Below are positions 27,576-36,893 of a stretch of 42,804 bases of DNA, piece after piece (position 1 is the first letter of the stretch; every line of letters begins with the position of its first letter). Source of the stretch: an uncultured Prevotella sp. Its GTDB lineage: Bacteria; Bacteroidota; Bacteroidia; Bacteroidales; Bacteroidaceae. The notes under the pieces are model-generated. The model searched no databases. It was given only the letters and a program-made list of their open reading frames with translations, and was not told the DNA's origin. The position numbers and the translations under genes were made by a program. The stretch lies in the NCBI GenBank assembly GCA_945830055.1, contig CALZXH010000012.1, forward strand, positions 1-42,804, in the 5' to 3' direction.

Positions 27576-30311
27576 ATGAAGAAATTACTCTCCCTCCCCC
27601 CAAATTTGGTAAACAGTTTTCACGAAATAACAGGACTGGACGCACAACAATACTACTGCACCAGCGACCCCGTGGGGCACCGGCTGGGCAGTGGCGGAGG
27701 CACTACCTGGCTGTTGGAACAATGCCGACAGGCGGAAGAACCTCAAAAAGGTTTTGAAGAATGGCTGGCACAAGAACCGAGGATACTGCTTCATGCAGGC
27801 GGACAGAGCAGGAGGCTACCTGCCTATGCACCGTCGGGCAAGGTACTGACACCGGTACCAGTGTTCAGATGGGAACGAGGGCAGCGCCTGTCACAGACCT
27901 TACTTGACCTGCAACTGCCGCTGTACGAGCAACTGATGGCATCAGCCCCTGCCAACATACACACAATGGTGGTGAGCGGCGACGTATTCATCCGTTCCAA
28001 GGGAACACTTCCAGCCATCCCCCCGGTAGATGTGGTGTGCTACGGACTGTGGCTCAACGCTTCAGTGGCAAGTCATCACGGTGTGTTCGTGAGCGACAGG
28101 AAAACGCCTTCAGTACTGAAGAAAATGTTGCAAAAGCCCTCGGTACAGACACTCAACCAACTGCTGCAGACCGACTTCTACCTCACAGATATAGGCATCT
28201 GGCTACTGAGCGACAGGGCGGTATCACTGCTCAGGAAACATTCCAAAAAACAAGGAGAATGGTGCGAATACGACCTCTACAGCGAGTTTGGTTGCGCCTT
28301 AGGCACCCATCCCGATATTCTCGATGAAGAACTGCGGTCGCTGTCGGTGGCTGTATTGCCTCTACCTGGAGGCGAGTTCTACCACTTCGGCACCAGCAGG
28401 GAGATGATATCCTCTACTCTGGCAGTGCAGAATCTGGTGAATGACCAAAGGGAAATCATGCACCACGACACCAAACCACATCCGTCCATCTTTGTACAGA
28501 ACGCACACACCGCCATTCAAATCACCGAACAGAACACCAACCTTTGGATCGAGAACAGCGAGGTGGCTGCAGGATGGACACTCACCCACGACCATATCAT
28601 CACCGGCGTACCACAAAACGACTGGCATCTGTCGTTAGCTCCGGGACAATGTATTGATATTGTGCCTGTGGGCGAGAAGGAATACGCAGTGCGGCCCTAT
28701 ATGATGGACGACAGTTTCGCCGGGGCTATGCAGCAGACACCGCTGTTTCCTGTAGTGGACAACACGGATGAGATGGGGAGGGTTCTCACCAAGATGCTGG
28801 AAAACGGCAACCGGGTACCTTCGTCCGACAACCATAGGCTGATGAGCGCGGAAGATCTTTCTGCCCATGCCAACCTGAAACGTTTGGTAGCGCAACGCAA
28901 CAGCTTTGCCAAAGGGGCATGGGGTGCCGTTGCCGCCAACCACAAGAAGAGCGTGTTCTACCAGCTGGATCTGCAGCATGCGGCACAGTGCTTTGCAAAG
29001 GAAGACATTCCTCTGCCGCAGCCCGTGGCAGACGACACCTCGCTGCTCAACAAGATACACGATGCCATGTTCCGCTCAGAAGTACTGCGCCTGCAAGGGA
29101 AAGACATGCACAGGGAGGAGGAGCAACGTGCCTTCAGACTGCTGAGGGAGGCACTTACCGCCACCGCCTACGAGAAGCAGCATCCCGTACTGGCAGTGTA
29201 TGCTGACCAGATAGTATGGGGGCGCAGTCCCGTACGTATCGACCTGGCAGGCGGATGGACCGATACCCCACCCTATTGCATGATGGAGGGAGGCAACGTT
29301 ATCAACATCGCCATCGAACTGAACGGACAGCCGCCTTTACAAACCTACATCAAGCCCTGCAAGGAGTACCATATCATTTGCCGCAGCATTGACCTCGGCG
29401 CTTCGGAAGTGATAGAAACCTACGAGCAACTGGCAGACTTCATGCATGTGGGCAGTCCGTTCTCCATCCCCAAGGCGGCACTGGCTCTGGCCGGTTTCCT
29501 GCCGACATTCTGCGACGAACCCTACGACTCATTGCGACAGCAGTTGGAGGCTTTCGGCTGTGGCATAGAGCTCACTTTGCTTTCTGCTATCCCCGCAGGT
29601 AGCGGACTGGGCACAAGCAGTATCCTTGCCGCCACGGTATTGGGAGCGGTGAGCGATTTCTGCTCGCTGGCATGGGACAAGAACGAGATAGGCAAGCGCA
29701 CGCTGGTACTGGAACAACTGCTCACTACGGGCGGAGGTTGGCAAGACCAGTTCGGCGGAGTGCTGGGAGGCGTGAAACTGTTGCAGACGGAGCGCGGTTT
29801 CCAACAGGCGCCTTTGGTGAGATGGCTCCCCGACGACGTGTTCACCTCACCCGAATATGCACAGTGCCACCTGCTCTATTACACGGGCATCACCCGCACA
29901 GCCAAGACCATCCTGGCAGAAATAGTGCGCCGGATGTTCCTCAACCAGCATGAACAGCTGCACCAGTTACGACAAATGAAGGCACATGCGCTGGAGATGT
30001 ACGAGGCAATACAGCGGCAGGACTTCAGACACACAGGCAAACTGATACGCAAGACATGGTTACAGAACCAGGCCATCGACAGCGGCACCAATCCCGAGGC
30101 CGTCAGACTGCTCACTGACAAGGTAGATGACTTGTGTCTGGGCTACAAATTGCCTGGCGCAGGAGGCGGAGGCTATCTTTACATGGTAGCGAAAGATGCA
30201 CAGGCGGCAGCCCGCATCGTGCACATCCTCAATGAGAACAGGCCCAACGACAAGGCGCGTTTCGTGGATATGTCGCTGAGCAGAAAGGGTCTGCAGGTGA
30301 GCAGGAGTTGA
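27576..30311 (+). CDS. fkp: Bifunctional L-fucokinase / fucose-1-phosphate guanylyltransferase
   Basis: Salvages free L-fucose to GDP-L-fucose: the C-terminal kinase phosphorylates fucose and the N-terminal half adds GMP from GTP. In Bacteroides the product fucosylates capsule and glycoproteins. At 911 residues it is close to the 949 of B. fragilis Fkp. The nucleotidyltransferase motif is LGSGGGTTWLL (GSGGGT at residues 38-43), with LLHAGGQSRRLPAYAPSGK following. The GHMP kinase has VRIDLAGGWTDTPPY (about residue 554), IPAGSGLGTSS (672-682) and KLPGAGGGGYLY. It heads an apparent operon with the GSCFA gene (25 nt) and murF-alr (51 nt). Confidence 0.95.
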   Translation: MKKLLSLPPNLVNSFHEITGLDAQQYYCTSDPVGHRLGSGGGTTWLLEQCRQAEEPQKGFEEWLAQEPRILLHAGGQSRRLPAYAPSGKVLTPVPVFRWERGQRLSQTLLDLQLPLYEQLMASAPANIHTMVVSGDVFIRSKGTLPAIPPVDVVCYGLWLNASVASHHGVFVSDRKTPSVLKKMLQKPSVQTLNQLLQTDFYLTDIGIWLLSDRAVSLLRKHSKKQGEWCEYDLYSEFGCALGTHPDILDEELRSLSVAVLPLPGGEFYHFGTSREMISSTLAVQNLVNDQREIMHHDTKPHPSIFVQNAHTAIQITEQNTNLWIENSEVAAGWTLTHDHIITGVPQNDWHLSLAPGQCIDIVPVGEKEYAVRPYMMDDSFAGAMQQTPLFPVVDNTDEMGRVLTKMLENGNRVPSSDNHRLMSAEDLSAHANLKRLVAQRNSFAKGAWGAVAANHKKSVFYQLDLQHAAQCFAKEDIPLPQPVADDTSLLNKIHDAMFRSEVLRLQGKDMHREEEQRAFRLLREALTATAYEKQHPVLAVYADQIVWGRSPVRIDLAGGWTDTPPYCMMEGGNVINIAIELNGQPPLQTYIKPCKEYHIICRSIDLGASEVIETYEQLADFMHVGSPFSIPKAALALAGFLPTFCDEPYDSLRQQLEAFGCGIELTLLSAIPAGSGLGTSSILAATVLGAVSDFCSLAWDKNEIGKRTLVLEQLLTTGGGWQDQFGGVLGGVKLLQTERGFQQAPLVRWLPDDVFTSPEYAQCHLLYYTGITRTAKTILAEIVRRMFLNQHEQLHQLRQMKAHALEMYEAIQRQDFRHTGKLIRKTWLQNQAIDSGTNPEAVRLLTDKVDDLCLGYKLPGAGGGGYLYMVAKDAQAAARIVHILNENRPNDKARFVDMSLSRKGLQVSRS

Positions 30312-30336
30312 AACGACAAACGGAAACACACCGGTT

Positions 30337-31173
30337 ATGGAATGGACCACTAAGGTGGAAATACCTACCTTTCCTTTTTTCATAGAGCCACACAGCCGAC
30401 TGCTGTGTGTGGGTTCCTGCTTTGCCGATGCCATAGGCAAGCACCTGCGCGACAATATGTTCGCCACAGTCATCAATCCCTATGGAGTGATGTACAATCC
30501 AGCAAGCATCACACATACCGTCACCCGCTGCACGGAAGCGCCTGATGTATGCATCATCACCCTGGGTACCAACCATATCTACCGACTGAAAGAGACGGGC
30601 GAGATCGTAGATAACTGTCAAAAACGCCCTCAGCCGCTGTTTCAGGAAGAAGAGATGGACGTGGATACCTGCTACCAATGGCTGCAAAAGGCGGTACGAC
30701 TACTCAAGCAGCGCAACCCGCAGGTGAACATCATCCTCACGGTGAGCCCTATCAGATACAGCAAATACGGCTACCACCGCAGCAGGTTATCGAAAGCCAC
30801 TCTGCTGCTTGCCGCCGACCGGCTGGTGCAGGAGGCAGACTGTTGCCACTACTTTCCGGCATACGAGATAATGAACGACGAACTGCGTGACTACCGCTTC
30901 TATACCGAAGACATGCTGCACCCCTCAGCCCAGGCAGTGGATTATATATGGAGAGCGCTGACTGACAGCTGTTTCAGTAAGCAGTCGATACAGTATATGC
31001 AGGACTGGCGCCCTATCAGGGAAGCACTGGCACACAGACCTTTTCACCCCGAGTCGGCAGAGTATAAGGAATTCTTGGATAAAACATTGTTAAAAATAGA
31101 TGCTTTATCAAAAAAATATCCGACCTTTGCATCTGTATATGCCGCCCAGAAAGAGGCTGTCTTCCAACGGTAA
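30337..31173 (+). CDS. GSCFA family protein (SGNH-like)
   Basis: A 278-residue protein named for its motif GSCFA (residues 26-30, in RLLCVGSCFADAIG). The motif resembles the nucleophile-Ser block of SGNH/GDSL esterases. LGTNHIYRL, VNIILTVSPIRYSKYG and MLHPSAQAVDYIW (an HxxxxxD-like C-terminal block) fit that fold, suggesting an O-acyl esterase or acyltransferase-type activity. This is inference; the family is not characterised to my knowledge. There is no signal peptide. Its place between fkp and murF-alr suggests a role in cell-wall or surface glycan chemistry. Confidence 0.85.
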   Translation: MEWTTKVEIPTFPFFIEPHSRLLCVGSCFADAIGKHLRDNMFATVINPYGVMYNPASITHTVTRCTEAPDVCIITLGTNHIYRLKETGEIVDNCQKRPQPLFQEEEMDVDTCYQWLQKAVRLLKQRNPQVNIILTVSPIRYSKYGYHRSRLSKATLLLAADRLVQEADCCHYFPAYEIMNDELRDYRFYTEDMLHPSAQAVDYIWRALTDSCFSKQSIQYMQDWRPIREALAHRPFHPESAEYKEFLDKTLLKIDALSKKYPTFASVYAAQKEAVFQR

Positions 31174-31224
31174 GGCCTGCAGACGGGGTGACAGGAAAGG
31201 TAGAAGGATAGACAGACAGACACA

Positions 31225-33696
31225 ATGAGATACACCATTGAGAAAATAGCCACGCTCATCGGAGCAAGACGCGTGGGAGAGACCGATGCCAACATCGGAC
31301 AGATACTTACCGACAGCCGTTCACTCTGCTTTGCAGAAGAGACCCTCTTTTTTGCACTTACTTCCGAACGCAACGACGGGCACCGCTACATTACCGACCT
31401 CTACCGCCGGGGGGTACGCAATTTTGTTGTGAACACACTGCCGCACAACATCGAAGATTTACCGCAAGCCAACTTCCTGAAAGTACCCAATACCTTGGAA
31501 GCCCTGCAGCGATTGGCAGAAAGGCATCGCGACGAGTTCAACATTCCGGTTATAGGTATCACGGGAAGCAACGGCAAGACGATGGTCAAGGAATGGCTCT
31601 ACCAGATTCTTTCACCGTCTATGGTCGTGACACGTTCACCCCGCAGCTACAATTCGCAGATAGGCGTGCCACTTTCAGTATGGCTGCTCAACGAGCAGAG
31701 CCAGATAGCCTTGTTTGAAGCTGGTATCAGCCAACCCGGCGAGATGGCGGCACTGAGCGACATCATACAGCCTACCATCTGCATTCTCACCTCACTGGGA
31801 GACGCCCATCAAGAGAATTTCCGCTCGATAGAGGAAAAGTGCATGGAGAAGATTGAACTCGCCCATAGCGCCAAGGTAACTGTGTATGATTCGGACGACC
31901 GCACCATAGGGCGCTGCCTACGCAAAACCGGCTATCAGGGTACCAAGTTAGGATGGAGCATGTGCGACAGCCGCGCTCCCATGTATATCAGACAGATAAG
32001 CAATGACAACGACCATACCACCGTACACTATGTTTTCCAAGGCACCGAGGGTTGCTACACGTTGCCCTTCATCGACGAGGCCTCGGTGAAATGCTCGCTG
32101 GCTTGCGCCACCACCGCTCTCCATCTTGGTCTGGACGGTGACACACTGGCAGAGCGCATGGCGGTGCTGGAGCCCGTGGCAATGAGATTGGAGGTGAAGG
32201 AGGGGCGGCACGGCTGCACACTTATCAATGACTCTTACAATTCCGACGTAAACTCGCTGGATATCGCACTCGACTTCATGAACCGCCGTCCCGACCACAA
32301 AGGGCGCAAGCGCACACTGATTCTCAGTGACATATACCAGAGTGGCGACAGGTCGGAAGTGCTCTATGGCAAGATATCGGAACTTGCCATCAAGCGGGGT
32401 GTAGAGAAATTCATAGGCATCGGTCCCGACATCAAGCAACAGGCCGACCACATTTCCATCTCAGAGAAATTCTTTTTCACCAGCGTGGAGCAGTTTGTCA
32501 AGAGTGAGGTATTCCAATCCCTTCACGATGAAGTGATACTGCTGAAGGGCGCCCGTTCCTTTGGCTTCGACCATATCACCGAACTGCTGGAGCAGAAAGT
32601 ACACGAAACCATTCTGGAAGTCAATCTGAACAGTGTGGTGGATAACCTCAATTTCTACCGTTCCTTCCTGAAGCCGGAAACAAAACTGGTGTGTATGATC
32701 AAGGCCGACGCCTACGGAGCGGGAGCCGTGGAGGTGGCTAAAACGTTGCAAGACCACCGCGTGGACTATCTGGCGGTGGCTGTGGCAGACGAGGGTGTGA
32801 CACTAAGGAAGAACGGCATCACGCAGAATATCATCATCATGAACCCTGAGATGACTGCTTTCAAGACGATGTTCGACTATGATCTGGAACCCGAAGTCTA
32901 TAGCTTCCGTCTGATGGATGCTCTGATTAAGGCTGCGGAGAAAGAGGGAATTACCGACTGGCCCGTACACATCAAGTTAGACACCGGCATGCACAGGCTG
33001 GGATTCTCACCCGAAGAGGACATGGATGAGCTTATCGTCCGGCTGAAGCGACAGAACGCCATCATTCCCCGTTCGGTATTCACCCACTTTGTAGGAGCCG
33101 ACAACGACACCTTTGACACATTCTCGAAAGAACAGTTCGAACGGTTTGACAAGGCTTCGAAGAAACTTCAAGGAGCTTTCAGCCACAAGATACTACGCCA
33201 TATCGACAACAGTGCCGGCATAGAGCATTTCCCCGAACGGCAACTGGACGGGTGCCGGCTGGGACTGGGTCTTTACGGCATTGATCCCCGCGACAACCGC
33301 ATCCTCAACACCGTGAGTACACTGAAAACCACCATTCTGCAACTGCGCCATGTAAAAAAGGATGATACGGTGGGCTATAGCCGCAAGGGCACACTGGAGC
33401 GCGACAGCATCATCGCAGCCATCCCCATCGGCTATGCCGACGGACTGAACCGCCACCTGGGCAACCGCCACGGCTACTGTCTGGTGAACGGACAGAAAGC
33501 ACCTTACGTGGGCAACATCTGCATGGACGTGGCACTGATTGACGTGACAGACATCCCTTGCGTAGAAGGAGACAGCGTAGAAATCTTCGGCAATAACCTG
33601 CCCGTAACGGTACTCTCTGACATCCTTGACACCATCCCCTACGAAGTGCTTACAGGCATATCTGGCAGGGTGAAAAGGGTGTATTACCAAGACTAA
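31225..33696 (+). CDS. Bifunctional MurF ligase / alanine racemase
   Basis: An 823-residue fusion known in Bacteroidetes. The N-terminal half (about 1-460) is MurF, which joins D-Ala-D-Ala to UDP-MurNAc-tripeptide: ATP site GITGSNGKTMVKEW (GSNGKT at 114-119) and NDSYNSDVNSLDIALDF. The C-terminal half is Alr, which makes D-Ala: PLP-binding Lys493 in IKADAYGAG, catalytic Tyr718 in VGYSRKG, and GNICMDVALIDVTD. The fusion puts D-Ala supply and use in one polypeptide. There is no adjacent ddl. A TTGTTTCTC/GAGAAACAA hairpin at 33771-33809 follows, without a T-tract. Confidence 0.97.
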   Translation: MRYTIEKIATLIGARRVGETDANIGQILTDSRSLCFAEETLFFALTSERNDGHRYITDLYRRGVRNFVVNTLPHNIEDLPQANFLKVPNTLEALQRLAERHRDEFNIPVIGITGSNGKTMVKEWLYQILSPSMVVTRSPRSYNSQIGVPLSVWLLNEQSQIALFEAGISQPGEMAALSDIIQPTICILTSLGDAHQENFRSIEEKCMEKIELAHSAKVTVYDSDDRTIGRCLRKTGYQGTKLGWSMCDSRAPMYIRQISNDNDHTTVHYVFQGTEGCYTLPFIDEASVKCSLACATTALHLGLDGDTLAERMAVLEPVAMRLEVKEGRHGCTLINDSYNSDVNSLDIALDFMNRRPDHKGRKRTLILSDIYQSGDRSEVLYGKISELAIKRGVEKFIGIGPDIKQQADHISISEKFFFTSVEQFVKSEVFQSLHDEVILLKGARSFGFDHITELLEQKVHETILEVNLNSVVDNLNFYRSFLKPETKLVCMIKADAYGAGAVEVAKTLQDHRVDYLAVAVADEGVTLRKNGITQNIIIMNPEMTAFKTMFDYDLEPEVYSFRLMDALIKAAEKEGITDWPVHIKLDTGMHRLGFSPEEDMDELIVRLKRQNAIIPRSVFTHFVGADNDTFDTFSKEQFERFDKASKKLQGAFSHKILRHIDNSAGIEHFPERQLDGCRLGLGLYGIDPRDNRILNTVSTLKTTILQLRHVKKDDTVGYSRKGTLERDSIIAAIPIGYADGLNRHLGNRHGYCLVNGQKAPYVGNICMDVALIDVTDIPCVEGDSVEIFGNNLPVTVLSDILDTIPYEVLTGISGRVKRVYYQD

Positions 33697-33911
33697 AGCA
33701 ACCACCGACCAGGAAAAACAGCGTGGCGAAACCACCACGGAAGACACCTGCAAGATACAGATGATAGAAGTTGTTTCTCCTTTTTTTGCAGAAAAGGCAA
33801 GAGAAACAAAAAAATTATGTATATTTGCAAACAGCTAACCTTATGCAGCATTGTCTGATGGTGCTACTATAGAAGAAAACTAATTCAATAACAAATATTT
33901 ACTATTAACAA

Positions 33912-35396
33912 ATGAGTTCCATTAAAACGACAAAAATGACCAACTATCGTTGGATTATTTGCGCAATGTTGTTCCTTGCAACAACAGTGAATTACATGGA
34001 TCGCCAGGTACTTTCCCTCACTTTCCCGGGAGAAGGCGGCATCCAACAAGAATTTGGCTGGAGTGACGAAGACTACGGTACCATCACCGCTTACTTCTCC
34101 ATCATCTACGCCGTGTGTATGCTTTTTGCCGGAAAGTTCGTGGACTGGATGGGTACCAGCAAGGGTTATCTCTGGGCTATCTTCGTATGGTCAACAGGTG
34201 CTGTGCTCCACGCATTCTGCGGTATCGCCACTTGTGGTATCGTGGCAGGCGAGTGGGCTGTAGGCTTTGAGGGAGCCAAAGAGGTGTTGCGCTCGTTCAG
34301 CGAGTCGGGAATGGCTGATGCCGCCCTTGCCATCTCTGCCACCAGTGTATGGCTGTTCCTGGGTGCCCGCTGCATTCTGGCACTTGGTGAGGCAGGTAAC
34401 TTCCCCGCAGCCATCAAGGTAACCGCCGAGTACTTCCCCAAGAAAGACCGTGCTTTTGCCACTGCCATTTTCAATAGCGGTGCTTCTGTAGGTGCGCTCA
34501 TCGCTCCTTTCACCATTCCGGTGCTTGCCAAGTTCTTCGGTTGGGAGATGGCGTTCATCGTTATCGGTGCACTGGGTTATGTATGGATGGGCTTCTGGAT
34601 TTTCCTGTACAAGAAACCCAACCAGAATCCTAAGGTAAATGCAGCTGAGCTTACCTACATCAATCAAGACGTAGAGACCAATGCCGACCCGAAAGACGCT
34701 ACTGACGACGGTCCTTCTATCGGCTTCTTGAAGTGCTTTACCTACCGCCAGACCTGGTCGTTCATCGTAGGTAAGTTCATGACCGACGGTGTGTGGTGGT
34801 TCTTCCTGTTCTGGACTCCCGCCTACCTGAAAGCCCAGTTTGAAATCAACCCCACCGATGTAGAGGGTATGGTGCTCATCTTTGTGCTCTATCTCATCAC
34901 CATGCTGAGTATTCTGGGAGGCAAACTGCCCACCTTCTTCATCAACCGTGGCATGAATGCCTATGCCGGTCGTATGCGTGCCATGCTCATTTTTGCATTC
35001 TTCCCCCTGTTAGGCTTGTTCGCACAGCCTTTGGGCGGTGTGTTCAAAACACCCTGGTTCCCCATTATCCTCATCGGTATTCTGGGTGCCGCCCACCAGT
35101 CTTGGAGTGCAAACATCTTCTCTACCGTGGGTGACATGTTCCCCAAATCAACCATTGCCACCATCACCGGTATCGGCGGTATGGCAGGTGGTGTAGGCTC
35201 ATTCCTCATCAACAAGGGTGCCGGTGCACTGTTCACCTATGCCGAGAATCAGGGTGCAGCATTCAGCTTCGTTGGTTTTGAAGGCAAGCCTGCCGGCTAC
35301 ATGATCATCTTCTGCATCTGTGCAGTGGCTTATCTCGTGGGCTGGGTTATCATGAAGGTGCTTGTTCCCAAGTACAAGCCCGTGATTGCCGAATAA
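33912..35396 (+). CDS. MFS hexuronate transporter (ACS family, ExuT-like)
   Basis: An inner-membrane proton symporter of about 12 helices and 494 residues. The start MTNYRWIICAMLFLATTVNYMDRQVLSL is characteristic of the anion:cation symporter family and its hexuronate branch. RCILALGEAGNFPAAIKVTAEYFPKKDRAFATAIFNSG carries the conserved GEAGNFPA, and GAAHQSWSANIFSTVGDMFPKS lies in the second half. Probable substrates are galacturonate and glucuronate, which fits the GH28 pectinase in this window. A segment near residues 112-135 (AGEWAVGFEGAKEVLRSFSESGMADA) is longer than in compact members. Codon use is strongly biased to GGT and CGT, like the ribosomal genes here. A -7 box TATATTTGC lies at 33820-33828. 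Confidence 0.9.
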   Translation: MSSIKTTKMTNYRWIICAMLFLATTVNYMDRQVLSLTFPGEGGIQQEFGWSDEDYGTITAYFSIIYAVCMLFAGKFVDWMGTSKGYLWAIFVWSTGAVLHAFCGIATCGIVAGEWAVGFEGAKEVLRSFSESGMADAALAISATSVWLFLGARCILALGEAGNFPAAIKVTAEYFPKKDRAFATAIFNSGASVGALIAPFTIPVLAKFFGWEMAFIVIGALGYVWMGFWIFLYKKPNQNPKVNAAELTYINQDVETNADPKDATDDGPSIGFLKCFTYRQTWSFIVGKFMTDGVWWFFLFWTPAYLKAQFEINPTDVEGMVLIFVLYLITMLSILGGKLPTFFINRGMNAYAGRMRAMLIFAFFPLLGLFAQPLGGVFKTPWFPIILIGILGAAHQSWSANIFSTVGDMFPKSTIATITGIGGMAGGVGSFLINKGAGALFTYAENQGAAFSFVGFEGKPAGYMIIFCICAVAYLVGWVIMKVLVPKYKPVIAE

Positions 35397-35412
35397 TCCC
35401 TATCGGATTGAT

Positions 35413-35460
35413 ATAAAAGAATAGAGCATTTCTGCAAACAGAAATGCTCTATTCTTTTAT
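35413..35460. terminator. Bidirectional terminator between the hexuronate transporter and luxS
   Basis: A 22-bp perfect stem (35413-35434 with 35439-35460) with loop CAAA. It has AT-rich arms giving T-runs on both strands, between two convergent genes. Confidence 0.85.
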
Positions 35461-35475
35461 AGTCCCGCCAGAGTT

Positions 35476-35955
35476 CTACTGCGGATAGTTCAGGTTCTCT
35501 TCCTTCATGTGTTGCAACACTTCGGTAAGGTATTTCCTTGCCTCCCATTTAGCCATGGGCAGGTCGTGCAACAGGTAGTTTCCGCAGTCTTTCGGCTGGG
35601 TGCCAGGCACATCACTCTCGAAATCAGCTACAAAGGCAAAGGTACGTTGCATCAGTGTCACGATATCCTCACTGCGATAGTCACCTCTGAGCAGCAGGTA
35701 ATTGCCTGTAAGACAACCCATAGGTCCCCAATACACAATGCGGTCTTTCCACTCGGCATCATTGCGCAGATAGGTGGCGGCCAGATGCTCAATGGTGTGC
35801 AAAGCTCCCGCATGGAGGGCAGGTTCTCGGTTGGGTTCTTTCATTCTGATGTCAAAAGTGGTGACCACTTCATTGCCCACCACATCCTTGCGCGACACAT
35901 AGATGCCTCGCAGCAACCGGTTGTGGTCAATGGTGAAACTGGGTATTTTTTCCAT
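35476..35955 (-). CDS. luxS: S-ribosylhomocysteine lyase
   Basis: Cleaves S-ribosylhomocysteine to homocysteine and DPD, the precursor of autoinducer-2. It has 159 residues. The metal ligands are in HTIEH (ALHTIEHLAATYLRN) and the catalytic Cys is in GPMGCLTGNYLL. SFTIDHNRLLRGIYVSRKD is the usual N-terminus. It follows mtnN on the same strand with a 92-nt gap, so the two consecutive enzymes of SAH detoxification are adjacent. Whether AI-2 is used as a signal cannot be read from the sequence. Confidence 0.98.
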   Translation of the reverse strand: MEKIPSFTIDHNRLLRGIYVSRKDVVGNEVVTTFDIRMKEPNREPALHAGALHTIEHLAATYLRNDAEWKDRIVYWGPMGCLTGNYLLLRGDYRSEDIVTLMQRTFAFVADFESDVPGTQPKDCGNYLLHDLPMAKWEARKYLTEVLQHMKEENLNYPQ

Positions 35956-36047
35956 ATCGTATATAGGTTATATAATGTTTTGTCTGCTGGTTCCTGATTA
36001 TCTTGCCGATATAGGGAAGCGCACTGTACGTTAGGTTGCAGCCTACA

Positions 36048-36755
36048 TTAGAACTGCTCAATGTACTGCTTGGTAAGGGCAAAGGACTCGTCTGCCACAT
36101 GCTGCCAGAAATCATGATACTGGGAGGCATTGGTATCGAGCAAGGGAATATCGCTGATAACCCTGAACGATACAAACGATACGCCGAATACGTGACAGGT
36201 CTGGGCAATGGCAGCCGACTCCATGTCAACGGCCATAGCATCAGGGAAGAGTTGCAGTATATGGCTCATTTTTTCCTTAGTATCTACAAACCAGTCGCCC
36301 GTGACGATGGTACCGGCATGAATCACGGCTCCACTACAAGCCTCACTACCATTCATCTGCAAGGCACGGTCAACAAGATGTTGCGGACTGGCATATCTGG
36401 CAGGCATTCCCTGCACCTGTCCATATACAGTATGTCCCAATGCCTCACCACAATACACATCGTGATAAACCAACTGGGTACTTACTACCACATCCTGCAC
36501 CTTGAGACGGATATCAGCTCCACCAGCACAACCTGTGCTTATCACTACATCTGGACTGTAGCGGGATATCATGGCGGTCACCCCAATAGCGGCATTGACC
36601 TTACCTATACCGCATTGATGCAACACCAGGGTATTGTCGCCCAGCCTTCCGGTGACAAATTGCCTGCCACAATACGTTTGTTCTTCGGCTCCTTTCAGCA
36701 AGCCTGCAATACCACGGAACTCCTTGTCCATGGCAATGATGATTCCTATTGTCAT
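36048..36755 (-). CDS. mtnN: 5'-methylthioadenosine/S-adenosylhomocysteine nucleosidase
   Basis: Removes adenine from SAH and MTA, giving S-ribosylhomocysteine for LuxS encoded just downstream. It has 235 residues. Glu12 in IIAMDKEFRG matches the catalytic acid. STGCAGGADIRLKVQDVVVS, MAVDMESAAIAQTCHVFGV and FRVISDIP (the catalytic Asp) are all typical. A -7 box lies upstream at 36812-36819. Confidence 0.96.
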   Translation of the reverse strand: MTIGIIIAMDKEFRGIAGLLKGAEEQTYCGRQFVTGRLGDNTLVLHQCGIGKVNAAIGVTAMISRYSPDVVISTGCAGGADIRLKVQDVVVSTQLVYHDVYCGEALGHTVYGQVQGMPARYASPQHLVDRALQMNGSEACSGAVIHAGTIVTGDWFVDTKEKMSHILQLFPDAMAVDMESAAIAQTCHVFGVSFVSFRVISDIPLLDTNASQYHDFWQHVADESFALTKQYIEQF

Positions 36756-36811
36756 GAGTGTGAAGAGATTGATTGTTCAGTTGTGCCAAGAAGATGGCAA
36801 CTAACAGAATG

Positions 36812-36819
36812 CAAAGATA
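36812..36819 (-). promoter_or_regulatory. -7 element for mtnN-luxS
   Basis: TATCTTTG on the minus strand, followed by C, 57 nt ahead of the mtnN start. No consensus TTTG at 19-21 nt; a GTTG at 18 nt is the closest. Confidence 0.5.
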
Positions 36820-36893
36820 GGAAAAAACCTCAAAAACCAACATAATATTTGGTAAAAGGTCTTTCTTATTGCATCATTGTATCGGTTCTAATA

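Noticed and set aside
33771..33809. Terminator after murF-alr
   Set aside because: The stem TTGTTTCTC/GAGAAACAA is good, but neither strand has a T-tract after it. It is left as an unexplained hairpin upstream of the transporter gene.
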